DNA of 64,000 nt from Grimontia marina (GCF_900060185.1 NZ_FIZY01000023.1:16941-80940); one strand, 5' to 3'. Positions 39,369 to 50,084 are shown, counted from the stretch's first letter. The notes: generated by a model not told the origin, from the letters alone. Made by a program: numbers and translations.

Positions 39369-40364
39369 ATGAAATATTCTATTTCTGCTCTGATGTTGGC
39401 AATGACCATGGCTGGTCCTGCGCTGGCACACTCTACTGATACCCTGACAGTATACACTTACGACTCTTTTGCCGCTGACTGGGGCCCGGGCCCAGCGGTT
39501 AAAAAAGCCTTCGAAGCAGAATGTCACTGCACCCTGAACCTTGTGGCTCTGGAAGATGGCGTAACCATCCTTAATCGCCTGCGTCTAGAGGGAAAAAACA
39601 GCAAAGCTGACGTCATTCTGGGCTTAGATACCAACCTAATGACTGAAGCAGAGAAGACCGGTCTGCTGGCCGCTCACAGTGTGGACACAAAGTCTGTCAC
39701 TCTGCCTGACGGTTGGAACAACAACACATTCGTTCCATACGACTATGGCTACTTCGCTTTTGTTTATGACAAAACCAAGCTGGAAAATCCGCCAAAGAGC
39801 CTGAAAGAGCTGGTTGAGAAGCGTGATGACATCTCCGTTATCTATCAAGACCCACGTACATCAACACCAGGCCAAGGCCTGATGCTGTGGATGAAATCCG
39901 TTTACGGCGATGATGTTGCGGGTGCCTGGCAGCAACTGGCAGAGAAAACAGTTACTGTGACCAAAGGCTGGTCTGAAGCTTACAGCATGTTCCTGAATGG
40001 CGAATCAGACATGGTGCTGTCTTACACCACGTCTCCGGCTTATCACCTGATTGCGGAAGAAAACCCGAACTTCAGCAGTGCTAACTTTGAAGAAGGCCAC
40101 TACATGCAGGTCGAGGTGGCAGCGAAAGTGAAGAGTTCGGAAAGGCAGGAACTGGCTGATCAATTTATGCAGTTCATCCTGAGTGATGGCTTCCAAAATG
40201 CAGTACCAACGGGTCAGTGGATGTATCCGGTTACGGGGGTTGAACTGCCAAAAGGCTTCGACACCCTTTCTGTGCCGTCGAAAAGTCTGCAATTCGCACC
40301 AGAAAAAGTATCCGACAACCGCCGCAACTGGATTCGTGAATGGCAATCGGCGCTGGTGAAATAA
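39369..40364 (+). CDS. thiB: Thiamine ABC transporter substrate-binding protein
   Basis: This 331-residue periplasmic binding protein has a signal peptide (cut after PALA) and the ThiB core (DTLTVYTYDSFAADWGPGPA onward, YGYFAFVYDK). It captures thiamine and its phosphates for import by ThiP/ThiQ. The gene lies directly behind the TPP riboswitch; GAGGCACCG precedes the ATG. The riboswitch makes thiamine-family specificity very likely. Confidence 0.96.
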   Translation: MKYSISALMLAMTMAGPALAHSTDTLTVYTYDSFAADWGPGPAVKKAFEAECHCTLNLVALEDGVTILNRLRLEGKNSKADVILGLDTNLMTEAEKTGLLAAHSVDTKSVTLPDGWNNNTFVPYDYGYFAFVYDKTKLENPPKSLKELVEKRDDISVIYQDPRTSTPGQGLMLWMKSVYGDDVAGAWQQLAEKTVTVTKGWSEAYSMFLNGESDMVLSYTTSPAYHLIAEENPNFSSANFEEGHYMQVEVAAKVKSSERQELADQFMQFILSDGFQNAVPTGQWMYPVTGVELPKGFDTLSVPSKSLQFAPEKVSDNRRNWIREWQSALVK

Positions 40365-40368
40365 GTCC

Positions 40369-41970
40369 GTGCTAAACCCTTCCAGAACCTGGCCCGGCAT
40401 ATTGTCGGCGTCAGTCATCGCGGTGCTGATTAGCACCGCGTTGTTTTCTTTACTGACTCAGGCTCCAACGCTAGATATCGCCTCACTTTGGCACGATCCT
40501 TACCTCAAGCATGTCACCCTATTCAGCATTAAGCAGGCAGTCCTTTCCACGCTGTTGTCCGTCGGGTTAGCGATTCCTGTTGCCCATGCGCTCTCACGTC
40601 GGCAATTTCCCGGCAAGCGCTTATTACTGAAATTATTTTCCATGACGCTGGTCCTGCCTGTGCTGGTTGGCGTATTCGGTATTCTGGCGATTTACGGAAA
40701 AAGAGGATTGCTGTCAGATTGGCTTCCTTTGCTTGGTATGAACTGGGACGTCAACATTTATGGCCTTTCTGGCATTTTGCTGGCACACGTATTCTTTAAC
40801 CTGCCATTTTCCACTCAGCTTCTAGTACAGGCTCTAGAACGGGTTCCAGGTGATCAACAAAGACTTGCGCAACAACTCGGAATGCGCGGATGGCATCGCT
40901 TCCGCCTATTGGAATGGCCTTACCTTCGGCAGCAATTGCCACATGTGATTGGTTTGGTCTTTATGCTCTGCTTTACGAGCTTTGCCACTGTGATGGCACT
41001 GGGAGGCGGTCCAGGCGCAACAACGATTGAACTTGCTATCTATCAGGCTATCCGCTTTGATTTTGATTTGCAGACAGGTGCGCTGCTGGCACTCTGGCAA
41101 CTGCTGCTTTGTGGCCTTTTCCACCTCGCCATCCAGCGACTGACACGTCCGGTTTCCCAGCAAGGAAAGGACAGCGATATTGTGCTTCCACCAAGACTCG
41201 ACAGCACTGCTGAGAAAATCTGGGACATCGCATGGATTGCCCTCGCGGTACTTTTTGTCATCCCTCCCCTACTGATGGTAGCCCTGAGTGGTATCAACCC
41301 CAGCGCGCTGAATGTACTCACAAGCGCAGCGCTTTGGCAGGCAACAGCCAACTCCCTATCATTGGCAGCAGGAGCTGCGGTTAGCGCTTTTGTACTTGGC
41401 AGTGCCATTGTGCTCACTAGCCGTTTTTGGCGCTTAAGCGGTTTAAGCAGGCGTGCAGATGGTATAGAGATGACCGCTTCGTTGATATTGGTGGTGCCCA
41501 GCGTGGTCCTTAGTACGGGTCTATTTCTGATGCTGCGCGAGCACATCGATGTGTTCAGTTCACCTTATTGGCTCGTTCTTGCAGTCAATACATTGATGGC
41601 GTTGCCTTATGTGGTGAAAACGTTAAGCACACCTGCTTTCCAACTTTCGCAGCAATATCAGAACCTGTGCAGTAGCCTCGGCGTAAAAGGAATCAACCGC
41701 CTAAAGCTCATTGAATGGCGCGCGCTAAAGACGCCGATTGCCCGAGCTGTCGGTATCAGTTTTGTGCTTTCTACCGGCGATCTTGGTGCGATTGCTCTGG
41801 TCGGCAGTCAGGATTTTCAAACCCTGCCTTTGTACCTGTTCCACCTAATGGGGAGCTATCAAATGGATGCGGCTGCTGCGGCATCGCTAATTCTGTTTGC
41901 ACTCAGCCTCGGCAGTTACGCCCTCATCGAAAAAGTTATTTCAGGAAAACGTTATGCTGCGCGTCAGTGA
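40369..41970 (+). CDS. thiP: Thiamine ABC transporter permease
   Basis: This 533-residue inner-membrane permease has two homologous halves, each with the EAA-type loop that meets the ATPase (for example GMRGWHRFRLLEWPYLRQQL in the first and GVKGINRLKLIEWRALKTPI in the second). It has about 12 helices, the fused arrangement normal for ThiP. It begins with GTG four bases after the thiB stop. Confidence 0.95.
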   Translation: MLNPSRTWPGILSASVIAVLISTALFSLLTQAPTLDIASLWHDPYLKHVTLFSIKQAVLSTLLSVGLAIPVAHALSRRQFPGKRLLLKLFSMTLVLPVLVGVFGILAIYGKRGLLSDWLPLLGMNWDVNIYGLSGILLAHVFFNLPFSTQLLVQALERVPGDQQRLAQQLGMRGWHRFRLLEWPYLRQQLPHVIGLVFMLCFTSFATVMALGGGPGATTIELAIYQAIRFDFDLQTGALLALWQLLLCGLFHLAIQRLTRPVSQQGKDSDIVLPPRLDSTAEKIWDIAWIALAVLFVIPPLLMVALSGINPSALNVLTSAALWQATANSLSLAAGAAVSAFVLGSAIVLTSRFWRLSGLSRRADGIEMTASLILVVPSVVLSTGLFLMLREHIDVFSSPYWLVLAVNTLMALPYVVKTLSTPAFQLSQQYQNLCSSLGVKGINRLKLIEWRALKTPIARAVGISFVLSTGDLGAIALVGSQDFQTLPLYLFHLMGSYQMDAAAAASLILFALSLGSYALIEKVISGKRYAARQ

Positions 41971-42643
41971 CCTCAATTATCAATACCAGTCTGAAACGCT
42001 AAGTTTCTCTTTTGAAGCAGCGCCTGGCAGCATCACCGCCATTTTAGGTCCCAGTGGTGCAGGAAAAAGTACTCTGCTCTCTTTACTGTGTGGGCTTTTG
42101 CCGCCTCAAGAAGGCTCGGTGAGCTTTAATGATGACAACTTCACACAAATGCCATCACATGAACGCCCACTCTCTATTCTTTTCCAGGAACACAATTTGT
42201 TCAGTCACCTGAGTGCATTTGACAATATTGCGCTGGGTATCAGTCCTAAACTCTCTCTGAGTAAGAAAGAAAAAGCTCACATTGAAGATGCGGCAGAAAA
42301 AGTTGGGCTGCAAGGTTATCTCAACCGCCAGCCGGGAGAGCTATCAGGAGGTCAGAAACAGCGTGTTGCCTTGGCGCGATGTCTGGTTCGCAATAGACCA
42401 ATATTGCTTCTCGACGAGCCATTCTCTTCTTTAGATCCTGCTTTACGCCGCGACATGCTTATAGAGGTTCAACAACTTGCGCGTTTTCAGGGTACAACGA
42501 TTCTGATGGTGACCCACCATCCTGAAGATGCCATCGCTATTGCTGATAAGGTGTTGTTTATTGATGGTGGAAAGGTCGTTTATCACGCTGAAATTAGCGA
42601 ACTTAGCGCACCAAGTGAAGCAATAATGCCTTATTTTTCATAA
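41954..42643 (+). CDS. thiQ: Thiamine ABC transporter ATP-binding protein
   Basis: This 229-residue ABC ATPase has Walker A GPSGAGKST, signature LSGGQKQR, Walker B ILLLDEPFSSLD and the H-loop MVTHHPEDA. I set the start at ATG 41954 because CAGGAAAACGTT precedes it and it gives the normal ThiQ N-terminus (MLRVSDLNY). It overlaps the thiP end by 17 bases; an upstream in-frame ATG lies deep in thiP. Confidence 0.95.
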   Translation: MLRVSDLNYQYQSETLSFSFEAAPGSITAILGPSGAGKSTLLSLLCGLLPPQEGSVSFNDDNFTQMPSHERPLSILFQEHNLFSHLSAFDNIALGISPKLSLSKKEKAHIEDAAEKVGLQGYLNRQPGELSGGQKQRVALARCLVRNRPILLLDEPFSSLDPALRRDMLIEVQQLARFQGTTILMVTHHPEDAIAIADKVLFIDGGKVVYHAEISELSAPSEAIMPYFS

Positions 42644-42670
42644 GATTAAATGATGCTTAGTGGTGAAATA

Positions 42671-42698
42671 TTGCGCATCAACTAACCGCATCTATACT
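42671..42698 (+). promoter_or_regulatory. Sigma-70 promoter for the GAF-like GGDEF gene
   Basis: TTGCGC (42671-42676) and TATACT (42693-42698) are 16 bases apart, about 38 bases before the GTG start. Confidence 0.5.
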
Positions 42699-42736
42699 TA
42701 TTTTTAAGACACTTAACACATAAGAGAGATGCGATT

Positions 42737-43738
42737 GTGACTGTTACCAGTATCGATGTGCTGGACTCGGTGGTCGATATTACAGCCCAGACTGAGTCCG
42801 ATACCATTTCCGAAAGCCTTATTACAACGGTCTTACAGCTAACACCGGCTAATCAGGTATTGGTGTTGGATTACAATTCAGAAGCCACCCCAGAGTTTAT
42901 GGTTGTCGCATGTTCGGACATCTTTCTTTACGAAGATGAGCGGGATGCTATTGAGCGCGTAATCAAAAACTGCGTGCTGATTGGTGAGAATATCGTTGAA
43001 TACAGTAATGATGATAATCAAGCCTTACTGGCAGTTCCTGTTCGATGTGGAGAAAAAGGGGAAATTGAAGCCGTTGTATTCTGCAAAGCAGATGAACTGA
43101 AAGGCGATGAAGTCCAACTTATCGAAGGGCTAACAAAAATCTATGAGAACTACCAAAAGATCATTTCAGCCAGCGAGAGAGATGGGCTTACTGGACTATA
43201 CAATCGCAAAGTACTCACCTCAAAAATAGACCTTTTGCTTGACCGTTTTCTGATTCAGGGGGACACAATTCTCGACTGCCCTTCCAGCACTCATTGGGTC
43301 TGCCTTTTTGATGTTGATCAGCTTAAAATCATTAATGACTCTCTTGGCCATGTCTACGGCGATGAGATATTGTTACTTATCACAGCAATAATGAAACAAG
43401 TCTTCAGCGAAGATGACATCTTGTTCCGCTATGGGGGTGATGAGTTCGTTGTGATTATGCATCCGCAATCTCGGGAAGAGATGGAAAGTACCGTCAGACG
43501 CTTTATGCAAGCGGTTCACGAGCGGGATTACGGGCAGGCAAAAGATGTTGCTATTTCTCTAGGCGCTGCCGCCATCAGCGAAGATGAGATGAACGCAATC
43601 ACAGTGATTGGTTATGCTGACCAAGCACTCTACAAAGCCAAACAAAATGGCCGTAGTCAACTCGCCTTCTATGAAGACTTAATTGCTAGTGGCGAACTCC
43701 AATCGTTTGTGCCCGAAGACGATGTCGAAATGTTCTAA
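42737..43738 (+). CDS. GGDEF diguanylate cyclase with GAF-like N-terminus
   Basis: This 333-residue cytoplasmic protein has a GAF-like sensor at about 1-145 and a GGDEF domain at 150-315. RYGGDEFVV, DVDQLKIINDSLGH and DGLTGLYNRKVL are intact, so cyclic di-GMP synthesis is expected. No RxxD inhibitory site precedes the GGDEF loop. The GTG start has AAGAGAGATG upstream and its own promoter. It runs toward the binding-protein/GGDEF gene but is separated from it by a terminator. Confidence 0.87.
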   Translation: MTVTSIDVLDSVVDITAQTESDTISESLITTVLQLTPANQVLVLDYNSEATPEFMVVACSDIFLYEDERDAIERVIKNCVLIGENIVEYSNDDNQALLAVPVRCGEKGEIEAVVFCKADELKGDEVQLIEGLTKIYENYQKIISASERDGLTGLYNRKVLTSKIDLLLDRFLIQGDTILDCPSSTHWVCLFDVDQLKIINDSLGHVYGDEILLLITAIMKQVFSEDDILFRYGGDEFVVIMHPQSREEMESTVRRFMQAVHERDYGQAKDVAISLGAAAISEDEMNAITVIGYADQALYKAKQNGRSQLAFYEDLIASGELQSFVPEDDVEMF

Positions 43739-43755
43739 CTATCACTCAGCCTAAT

Positions 43756-43782
43756 AAGCCGCCACACAACGCGGCTTTTTGT
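43756..43782 (+). terminator. Terminator after the GAF-like GGDEF gene
   Basis: AAGCCGC at 43756-43762 and GCGGCTT at 43771-43777 pair around an 8-base loop and are followed by TTTGTTTT. Confidence 0.85.
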
Positions 43783-43915
43783 TTTGGGATGTACGTTACA
43801 CTTTTACATCACATTAACGATTGACAGAAAACCGATTAATCATTTCCCTCAGCACAATGGGTTGAGTATAATCAAGTCAGATAATCTAGACAGATTGATT
43901 TACCCGAGTTTATTT

Positions 43916-45355
43916 ATGCCCAGTATTCGCCGGCTCTTTGCTCTTGCGCTGACGTCAGTACTCTTTTTGTTTTCATCCTTCTCCTTTGCAGAAACCAAGA
44001 AGCTAGTCATTACGGGCTCCTCAACGTGGCAACCTTTTTCTTTTATCAACCGCTTTGGTGAGCCCGATGGCGTCATGGTCGACTTTTGGCGGCTTTATGG
44101 TGTCGCCAACAATGTTGATTTCTCGTTTGAGCTCAAACCATGGAGTGAATCTCTCGCTTTTGCCCGTAATACTCCAAACGTAATACATGGCGGGCTTGGG
44201 TATACTGGTGATCGTGCCAAGTCACTCGCCTTCTCCCGGGAACTGCCACTTAATCATTACAACGTTAGTCTGTTCGTTCAAAAAGATCTGCCTTTTGACC
44301 ACATCCACGCACTAGACTCGGCAATTGTGGGAACGGTGAAAGACAGCACTAAACACGCTTTTTTAACGTCGCGTATTCCTGAGAAAAACATTCGCCTTTT
44401 CCCTACCTTCGGCTCTCTAAATGATGCAGCCTACCGGGGAGAAGTCGATGTATTTATTGATGATTTAAGCACGGCGCTTTATGACATGCGTCACACTGGC
44501 AACAGTGGTCAATTCACGTCGCGGCAAAAGCTCTACTCCTTCCCCATGCACTTTGCGGTTAACAAAGAGTCCAAAGCTATTATTGCGGATGTGGAAAGGG
44601 GACTAACCCGAATATCTCAGGAAGATATCAATGCCATCTATGAGAAATGGCTACCTCAAAATAAGCTACACCTGTCATTGCCATGGTTGAATAAAACGGC
44701 TCAATATCTGATTTTTATTTCCTCATTGGTATTGCTGACAGTCGGATTGTTTCTCTACCATCGTTTGCTGAAATATCGCACTACAGAGCTAAAGAATGCG
44801 GTCAAAGCACTAAAAGATTCAAAACAAAAACTCGAGACAGCGACCCAAAACGACCCGCTTACGGGCACTAAAACACGTCATCAGTTTTTCGCGGCATTGA
44901 GTGATAAGCGCTTCTCACCGTCGCCTTATGTGGTAGCGGTACTGGATATTGATCACCTTAAGGAAGTCAACGAGAGCTACGGGCAGGATGTGGGCGACAT
45001 AGCTATCAAACACCTTGCTACACAACTTAGATTACAGTTGCCTAGTCAAACGCTGTGCGCACGCCTTGGTGGCGGTGAGTTTGCAGTTTTATTTGATTTA
45101 AGTGATACCAGCCAGGCACAACGTAAGTTACAGCAGCTCCAAAAGACCCTACAGCTCAGCCTTCTCTACATCGACCAACAAGTCGTGCCGGTCAAGTTCA
45201 GCTCAGGCATCGCAGGCTATCCCTATGATGGTGAAAGTGGCGAGAAGTTGGTTCGTATCGCCTCAACCCGTATGCGCGCCAATAAAAAGTCACAAAGTAA
45301 CTTTACGGCTGGCGACAATGACGACGATTTGCTTGCTGAGCATCGCTGGGCATAG
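43916..45355 (+). CDS. Periplasmic SBP_bac_3 sensor with degenerate GGDEF (GGGEF)
   Basis: The start is ATG 43916, which gives a clean signal peptide (cut near FSFA); upstream in-frame codons would put 44 extra residues before it. The 479-residue protein then has a family 3 binding domain (ITGSSTWQPFSFINRFGEPD, then GVMVDFWRLYG), a membrane helix near 266 and a GGDEF domain. Its loop reads RLGGGEFAVLF, so the third position Asp/Glu is lost, although DIDHLKEVNESYGQ is kept. It is probably not an active cyclase, and may bind GTP or act through a partner. It is paralogous to the 15382-16821 protein. Confidence 0.85.
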   Translation: MPSIRRLFALALTSVLFLFSSFSFAETKKLVITGSSTWQPFSFINRFGEPDGVMVDFWRLYGVANNVDFSFELKPWSESLAFARNTPNVIHGGLGYTGDRAKSLAFSRELPLNHYNVSLFVQKDLPFDHIHALDSAIVGTVKDSTKHAFLTSRIPEKNIRLFPTFGSLNDAAYRGEVDVFIDDLSTALYDMRHTGNSGQFTSRQKLYSFPMHFAVNKESKAIIADVERGLTRISQEDINAIYEKWLPQNKLHLSLPWLNKTAQYLIFISSLVLLTVGLFLYHRLLKYRTTELKNAVKALKDSKQKLETATQNDPLTGTKTRHQFFAALSDKRFSPSPYVVAVLDIDHLKEVNESYGQDVGDIAIKHLATQLRLQLPSQTLCARLGGGEFAVLFDLSDTSQAQRKLQQLQKTLQLSLLYIDQQVVPVKFSSGIAGYPYDGESGEKLVRIASTRMRANKKSQSNFTAGDNDDDLLAEHRWA

Positions 45356-45374
45356 TGTCACGAGGTATAAAAAC

Positions 45375-45400
45375 AAAGGCTGCCAAATGGCAGCCTTTTT
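45375..45400. terminator. Shared terminator between convergent GGDEF and phoH-like genes
   Basis: AAAGGCTGCC at 45375-45384 is exactly inverted at 45389-45398 (loop AAAT), with T/A runs on both sides. It serves both converging genes. Confidence 0.88.
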
Positions 45401-45414
45401 CAATTCGGTTCCGG

Positions 45415-46788
45415 TTAGAGGTTTTCTTCAGCAAACTCTGCGAGACGGCTGCGCACCACACCATTGAGGTAAACACAGGCACTGCCTTCAAAGTTCTTAA
45501 ATCTTTCTACAATGTACGTCAACCCCGATGTCACAGGGGTTAGATATGGACTGTCAATTTGCGCCAAGTTACCCGAGCAAACGATTTTCGTGCCTTCACC
45601 GCAACGGGTGATGATTGTCTTCAACTGTGATGCAGTAAGGTTTTGACACTCATCCAGGATCACAAAGGCATTCTGGATAGAGCGGCCACGCATAAAGTTG
45701 ATGGATTTAAACTGGATATTGGCCTTATCCATGATGTAACGCATCGAACCATCTGCACACTCGTCGTTTTTGTGCAGCGCTTCCAACGTATCGGTCACTG
45801 CACCTAACCAGGGCAGCATTTTCTCTTCTTCGGTGCCAGGAAGGAAACCGATAGACTCAGCAATTTCCGGCGTGTTTCGGGTCACGATGATCTTGTCATA
45901 CATGCCCTTTTCGACCACCTGCTCAAGAGCAGCTGCCATGGCCAGGATGGTTTTACCACAACCCGCAGGGCCAGTCAGGATCACCAGATCCACATTCGGG
46001 TCGAGCAATGCATCCATTGCCATTCCCTGATAGATATTTTTTGGGCGCACTCCCCAGGCTTCGCGGTGCATCAAACGTTCACGGCTGATGTCCTTAACGG
46101 TCATTTCCGTTTCGGTTAACCCCACCACACGTCCGGCAAAATCGTCACCTTCATCCAGCAGGTACTGGTTCACGAAGGTGGTATCGGCGAGTTCACGCGG
46201 CAAAGTGTGTAAGGTGGTGCGGCCGCTGTTTTCCGTTTCCACTTGACCGACTTTGTCCCAGAAGCCGCCTTCAAAGACCTGAAAGCCTTTGGTCAGCAAG
46301 CTGACATCATCAATCAATTGATCGGTACGATAATCTTCAACAAACAGCACGCCAGCCCCTTTCGCTCGCAGGCGCATGTTAATGTCTTTGGTCACCAGTA
46401 CCACCGTTCGTGGCGAGCGTTTAGCCTGCAGGTGCAGCACCGCATTGAGGATACGGTTGTCTCCCGCTTTGTCGGCAAACGCCTGAACGGTTTCCTTAAT
46501 TTCGTAGTCTGCAAAAATGGAGACGGTCCCGGTGCTGCCTTCTTTACCGACAATAATGCCTTCGGCAATCTGGTCTGGGGTCGCGTCTTTAAAAATATCT
46601 TCGAGAGCTCGAATCGCGACACGTGCGTCACGGGAAACGTCCCGCTTGCTATCTTTGATCCGGTCGAGTTCTTCGAGGACGGTCATGGGAATGATCACGT
46701 CATGTTCTTGAAAGGAATAGATGGCGAAAGGTTCATGAAGCAGGATGTTGGTATCCAGCACAAAGAATTTCCGATCGGCATCGCCCAT
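45415..46788 (-). CDS. PIN-PhoH fusion ATPase/ribonuclease
   Basis: This 457-residue protein has an N-terminal PIN nuclease domain (FFVLDTNILLHEP, with acidic VLEELDRIKDSKRD) and a C-terminal PhoH ATPase (Walker A LTGPAGCGKTILA, Walker B VILDECQN). Such proteins are sequence-specific RNA-cleaving helicase-like enzymes in mycobacteria; the role in Vibrionaceae is untested. I set the start at ATG 46788 because AGGAGGTGCCT precedes it; the frame extends 33 codons further with no site. It is transcribed away from rapA. Confidence 0.92.
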   Translation of the reverse strand: MGDADRKFFVLDTNILLHEPFAIYSFQEHDVIIPMTVLEELDRIKDSKRDVSRDARVAIRALEDIFKDATPDQIAEGIIVGKEGSTGTVSIFADYEIKETVQAFADKAGDNRILNAVLHLQAKRSPRTVVLVTKDINMRLRAKGAGVLFVEDYRTDQLIDDVSLLTKGFQVFEGGFWDKVGQVETENSGRTTLHTLPRELADTTFVNQYLLDEGDDFAGRVVGLTETEMTVKDISRERLMHREAWGVRPKNIYQGMAMDALLDPNVDLVILTGPAGCGKTILAMAAALEQVVEKGMYDKIIVTRNTPEIAESIGFLPGTEEEKMLPWLGAVTDTLEALHKNDECADGSMRYIMDKANIQFKSINFMRGRSIQNAFVILDECQNLTASQLKTIITRCGEGTKIVCSGNLAQIDSPYLTPVTSGLTYIVERFKNFEGSACVYLNGVVRSRLAEFAEENL

Positions 46789-47146
46789 AGGCACCTCCTT
46801 GGTTGCATAGGCTTGTGGGAGCCCCACGAGTTTCCCCTGATCCCGCAAGCAAACCGCGTGCCACGGTAATCGGGTAAATACAGCCACTACGCTAAAAAAG
46901 TCTGTGTCTGCATAATCTTAATCGTAAGACATATTTCAGTGTTTACCCGTCGACTACCCCACATTTTCACGAATTTGTTACTTGTTTGTTACGACCGCCA
47001 AATTTCCAACATTCGCCGTGACCCTGCTCACAAGTTCGAGTACCATTGGCAACCTTTTTCTCCGTGCGCATCATGGCCTACACTGTAGTTCGCATGAGGC
47101 ACGTCATCTCCAATTTGTGTCAGCTTTAACCAGAGGTTTATCCCCT
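46789..47146. other. Divergent intergenic region of phoH-like gene and rapA
   Basis: This region holds two promoters that I could not define with confidence. No gene or repeat is visible. Confidence 0.3.
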
Positions 47147-50065
47147 ATGTCTTACGCCCTCGGACAACGTTGGATCAGCGATACCGAAAGTGACCTGGGT
47201 CTGGGTACCGTTGTTGCGCTTGATGCGCGCACCATAACCTTGATGTTCCCAGCCAGTGAAGAAAATCGACTCTACGCAAATAACGACGCCCCCATTACGC
47301 GCGTGATGTTTAACGTAGGCGATACCATTGAAAGTCATGAAGGCTGGTTCCTGACCGTTGAACGTGTTGAAGAAGAAGGCGGCGTGCTGACCTATGTGGG
47401 AACACGCACCGATACTGGCGAAGAAACCACTCTGCTCCGCGAGATTTTCCTGAGCCATCAAATCCGTTTTAACCGTCCGCAGGACAAGCTGTTTGCCGGT
47501 CAAATCGATCGTATGGACCGTTTTGCACTGCGTTATCGCGCCCTGAAGAACCAATACGAACAGCACAAGAGCCCTATGCGCGGCCTGTGTGGTATGCGTG
47601 CGGGTTTGATCCCTCATCAGCTTTTCATCGCCCATGAAGTAGGCCGCCGCCACGCACCACGCGTATTGTTGGCTGACGAGGTAGGTCTGGGTAAAACCAT
47701 CGAAGCAGGCATGATCATCCACCAGCAAGTGCTGTCAGGCCGCGCGTCCCGCGTCTTGGTTGTGGTGCCGGAAACTCTGCAACACCAGTGGCTCGTTGAG
47801 ATGCTTCGTCGCTTCAATCTGCATTTTTCCATTTTCGACGAAGAGCGCTGCATCGAAGCGTTTGCTGATGCGGATAACCCGTTTGATACCGCACAGTTGG
47901 TACTGTGTTCACTCGACTTCCTGCGTAAAAGCCGTAAGCGTGCTGAGCAAGCCGCCGAAGGCGAATGGGATTTACTGGTCGTCGACGAAGCGCACCACCT
48001 TGAGTGGAGTGAAGAGAAAGCCAGTCGCGAATATCAGGTGATTGAAGGCATCGCAGAAAACACCCCAGGCGTGCTGCTGCTGACAGCAACCCCAGAGCAG
48101 CTGGGTCACGAAAGTCACTTTGCCCGTCTGCGTCTTCTAGACCCAGACCGTTTCTATGACTATCAGGCATTTGTGGAAGAAGAAACCCAATATGCTCCGG
48201 TCGCTGACGCTGTTAGCCAGCTTCTGTCTGAAGACAAGCTCAGCAATGAAGCGAAAAACAGCATTACCGAACTGCTTTCCGAGCAGGATGTTGAACCGCT
48301 ACTGCGTATTATCGAAGCAGCCGATGTCGACGACGACCAACGCCGTGACGCTCGTAACGAGCTGATTGATAACCTGATGGACCGCCATGGTACGGGCCGT
48401 GTGTTGTTCCGTAACACTCGTGCTGCCATTCAGGGCTTCCCGCAACGCCACTTAAACCTGTACCCGCTTGCACTGCCAAGCCAGTACCAGACCTCGATGC
48501 GTGTTGCCGCCATGATGGGCGGTAGCAACCAGTCTATCGAGCAAAAAGCGGTTCAATGGCTGTACCCTGAAGATATTTACCAGCAATTTGAAGGTGAAAA
48601 CGCCTCTTGGTGGGGCTTCGATCCACGTATTGACTGGCTGTTGGATTTGTTGAAATCCAACCGTCAGGAGAAAGTGCTGGTGATCTGTTCGCGCGCACAA
48701 ACTGCATTGTCGCTGGAGCAAGCTCTTCGCGAACGTGAAGGTATCCGCGGTACTGTTTTCCACGAAGGTATGTCGATTCTGGAGCGCGATAAAGCCGCCG
48801 CTTACTTCGCACAGGATGAAGCCGGCGCACAGGTGCTGATCTGTTCTGAAATCGGCTCAGAAGGCCGTAACTTCCAGTTTGCTAACCAACTGGTGATGTT
48901 CGATTTACCAATGAACCCAGACTTGTTGGAACAGCGTATTGGCCGTCTGGACCGTATCGGCCAGAAGCGTGACATCGAAATCCACGTCCCATTCATGGAA
49001 GGCACATCGCAAGCACTGCTGGCGCGCTGGTACAACGAAGGCCTGAACGCCTTTGAAGAAACCTGTCCGACGGGCCGCGCTGTCTTTGAACACGTTCAGG
49101 AGGATTTACTGCAACTGCTGGCGAAAGGTAGCCTGGATGAATCGCTGGATATGCTGGTTGAAACCAGTGCCGAGATGCACCATAGGCTGAAAGCAGAACT
49201 TGAAAAAGGCCGCGACCGTCTGCTGGAAATGCATTCCAATGGTGGAGACAGTGCCAAAGCACTGGCAGAAACCATCGCCTCCCATGACGGTGACACCAAT
49301 CTGGTGACCTTCGCGTTAGGCCTGTTTGACACAGTTGGTCTGAATCAGGACGACAAAGGCGAGAATGCCATTGTCGTGACGCCTTCAGAGCACATGTTGG
49401 TATCGAGCTACCCTGGCCTGCCAAGCGAAGGCTGCACCATCACCTTTGACCGTGACACTGCGCTGTCACGTGAAGATCTGCACTTTATCAGTTGGGAACA
49501 CCCAATGATCCAGGGCGGTATTGATCTGCTGCTTTCTGAAGATGTGGGCACCACCGCGGTTTCCCTTCTGAAAAACAAGGCGCTACCAGTCGGCACTCTG
49601 TTCCTTGAATTGCTATACGTCGCAGATGCACAGGCACCAAAGAGCTCAGGCATTCACCAGTTCTTGCCAGCAACCCCAATCCGTGTACTTCTGGATGCAA
49701 AAGGCAACGATCTGGCAGCACAGGTTGAGTTCGAAGGCTTCCACCGTCAACTGAGCCCAGTAAACCGTCATCTGGCAAGTAAGCTGGTTTCTTCTGTTCA
49801 AACCCAAATTCATGGCCTGATCGAATTGGGCGACCCACTGGCTGACAAACAACTGGCCGCGGTCAAAGAAGCCGCAGAAGCCGAGATGACAGCCAAGCTT
49901 CGCTCTGAACTGGATCGCCTTCAGGCACTGAAAGCCGTGAACCCGAACATCCGTGATGATGAGCTGGAAGCGATTGAAACCCAAATGGGTGAGCTTCGCA
50001 GCTACATCAATCAGGCACAGGTAAACCTGGATGCACTGCGTGTGATCGTGGTCAGCCATCAGTAA
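47147..50065 (+). CDS. rapA: RNA polymerase-associated SWI/SNF ATPase RapA
   Basis: This 972-residue protein binds RNA polymerase and helps recycle it after termination. ATG 47147 (AGAGGTTTATCCCCT before it) gives [20 protein letters not shown], the known N-terminus; a frame extension of 55 codons upstream is rejected. The N-terminal Tudor-like domains are followed by a RecA-like pair with [13 protein letters not shown] near 176 and DEAHH near 279. A C-terminal RapA domain follows. Length matches E. coli RapA (968). Confidence 0.96.
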   Translation: MSYALGQRWISDTESDLGLGTVVALDARTITLMFPASEENRLYANNDAPITRVMFNVGDTIESHEGWFLTVERVEEEGGVLTYVGTRTDTGEETTLLREIFLSHQIRFNRPQDKLFAGQIDRMDRFALRYRALKNQYEQHKSPMRGLCGMRAGLIPHQLFIAHEVGRRHAPRVLLADEVGLGKTIEAGMIIHQQVLSGRASRVLVVVPETLQHQWLVEMLRRFNLHFSIFDEERCIEAFADADNPFDTAQLVLCSLDFLRKSRKRAEQAAEGEWDLLVVDEAHHLEWSEEKASREYQVIEGIAENTPGVLLLTATPEQLGHESHFARLRLLDPDRFYDYQAFVEEETQYAPVADAVSQLLSEDKLSNEAKNSITELLSEQDVEPLLRIIEAADVDDDQRRDARNELIDNLMDRHGTGRVLFRNTRAAIQGFPQRHLNLYPLALPSQYQTSMRVAAMMGGSNQSIEQKAVQWLYPEDIYQQFEGENASWWGFDPRIDWLLDLLKSNRQEKVLVICSRAQTALSLEQALREREGIRGTVFHEGMSILERDKAAAYFAQDEAGAQVLICSEIGSEGRNFQFANQLVMFDLPMNPDLLEQRIGRLDRIGQKRDIEIHVPFMEGTSQALLARWYNEGLNAFEETCPTGRAVFEHVQEDLLQLLAKGSLDESLDMLVETSAEMHHRLKAELEKGRDRLLEMHSNGGDSAKALAETIASHDGDTNLVTFALGLFDTVGLNQDDKGENAIVVTPSEHMLVSSYPGLPSEGCTITFDRDTALSREDLHFISWEHPMIQGGIDLLLSEDVGTTAVSLLKNKALPVGTLFLELLYVADAQAPKSSGIHQFLPATPIRVLLDAKGNDLAAQVEFEGFHRQLSPVNRHLASKLVSSVQTQIHGLIELGDPLADKQLAAVKEAAEAEMTAKLRSELDRLQALKAVNPNIRDDELEAIETQMGELRSYINQAQVNLDALRVIVVSHQ

Positions 50066-50084
50066 TCTGATCTTTGGTTTAGAC

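Noticed and set aside
46982..47146. RapA N-terminal extension of 55 codons
   Set aside because: The family N-terminus and ribosome site point to ATG 47147.
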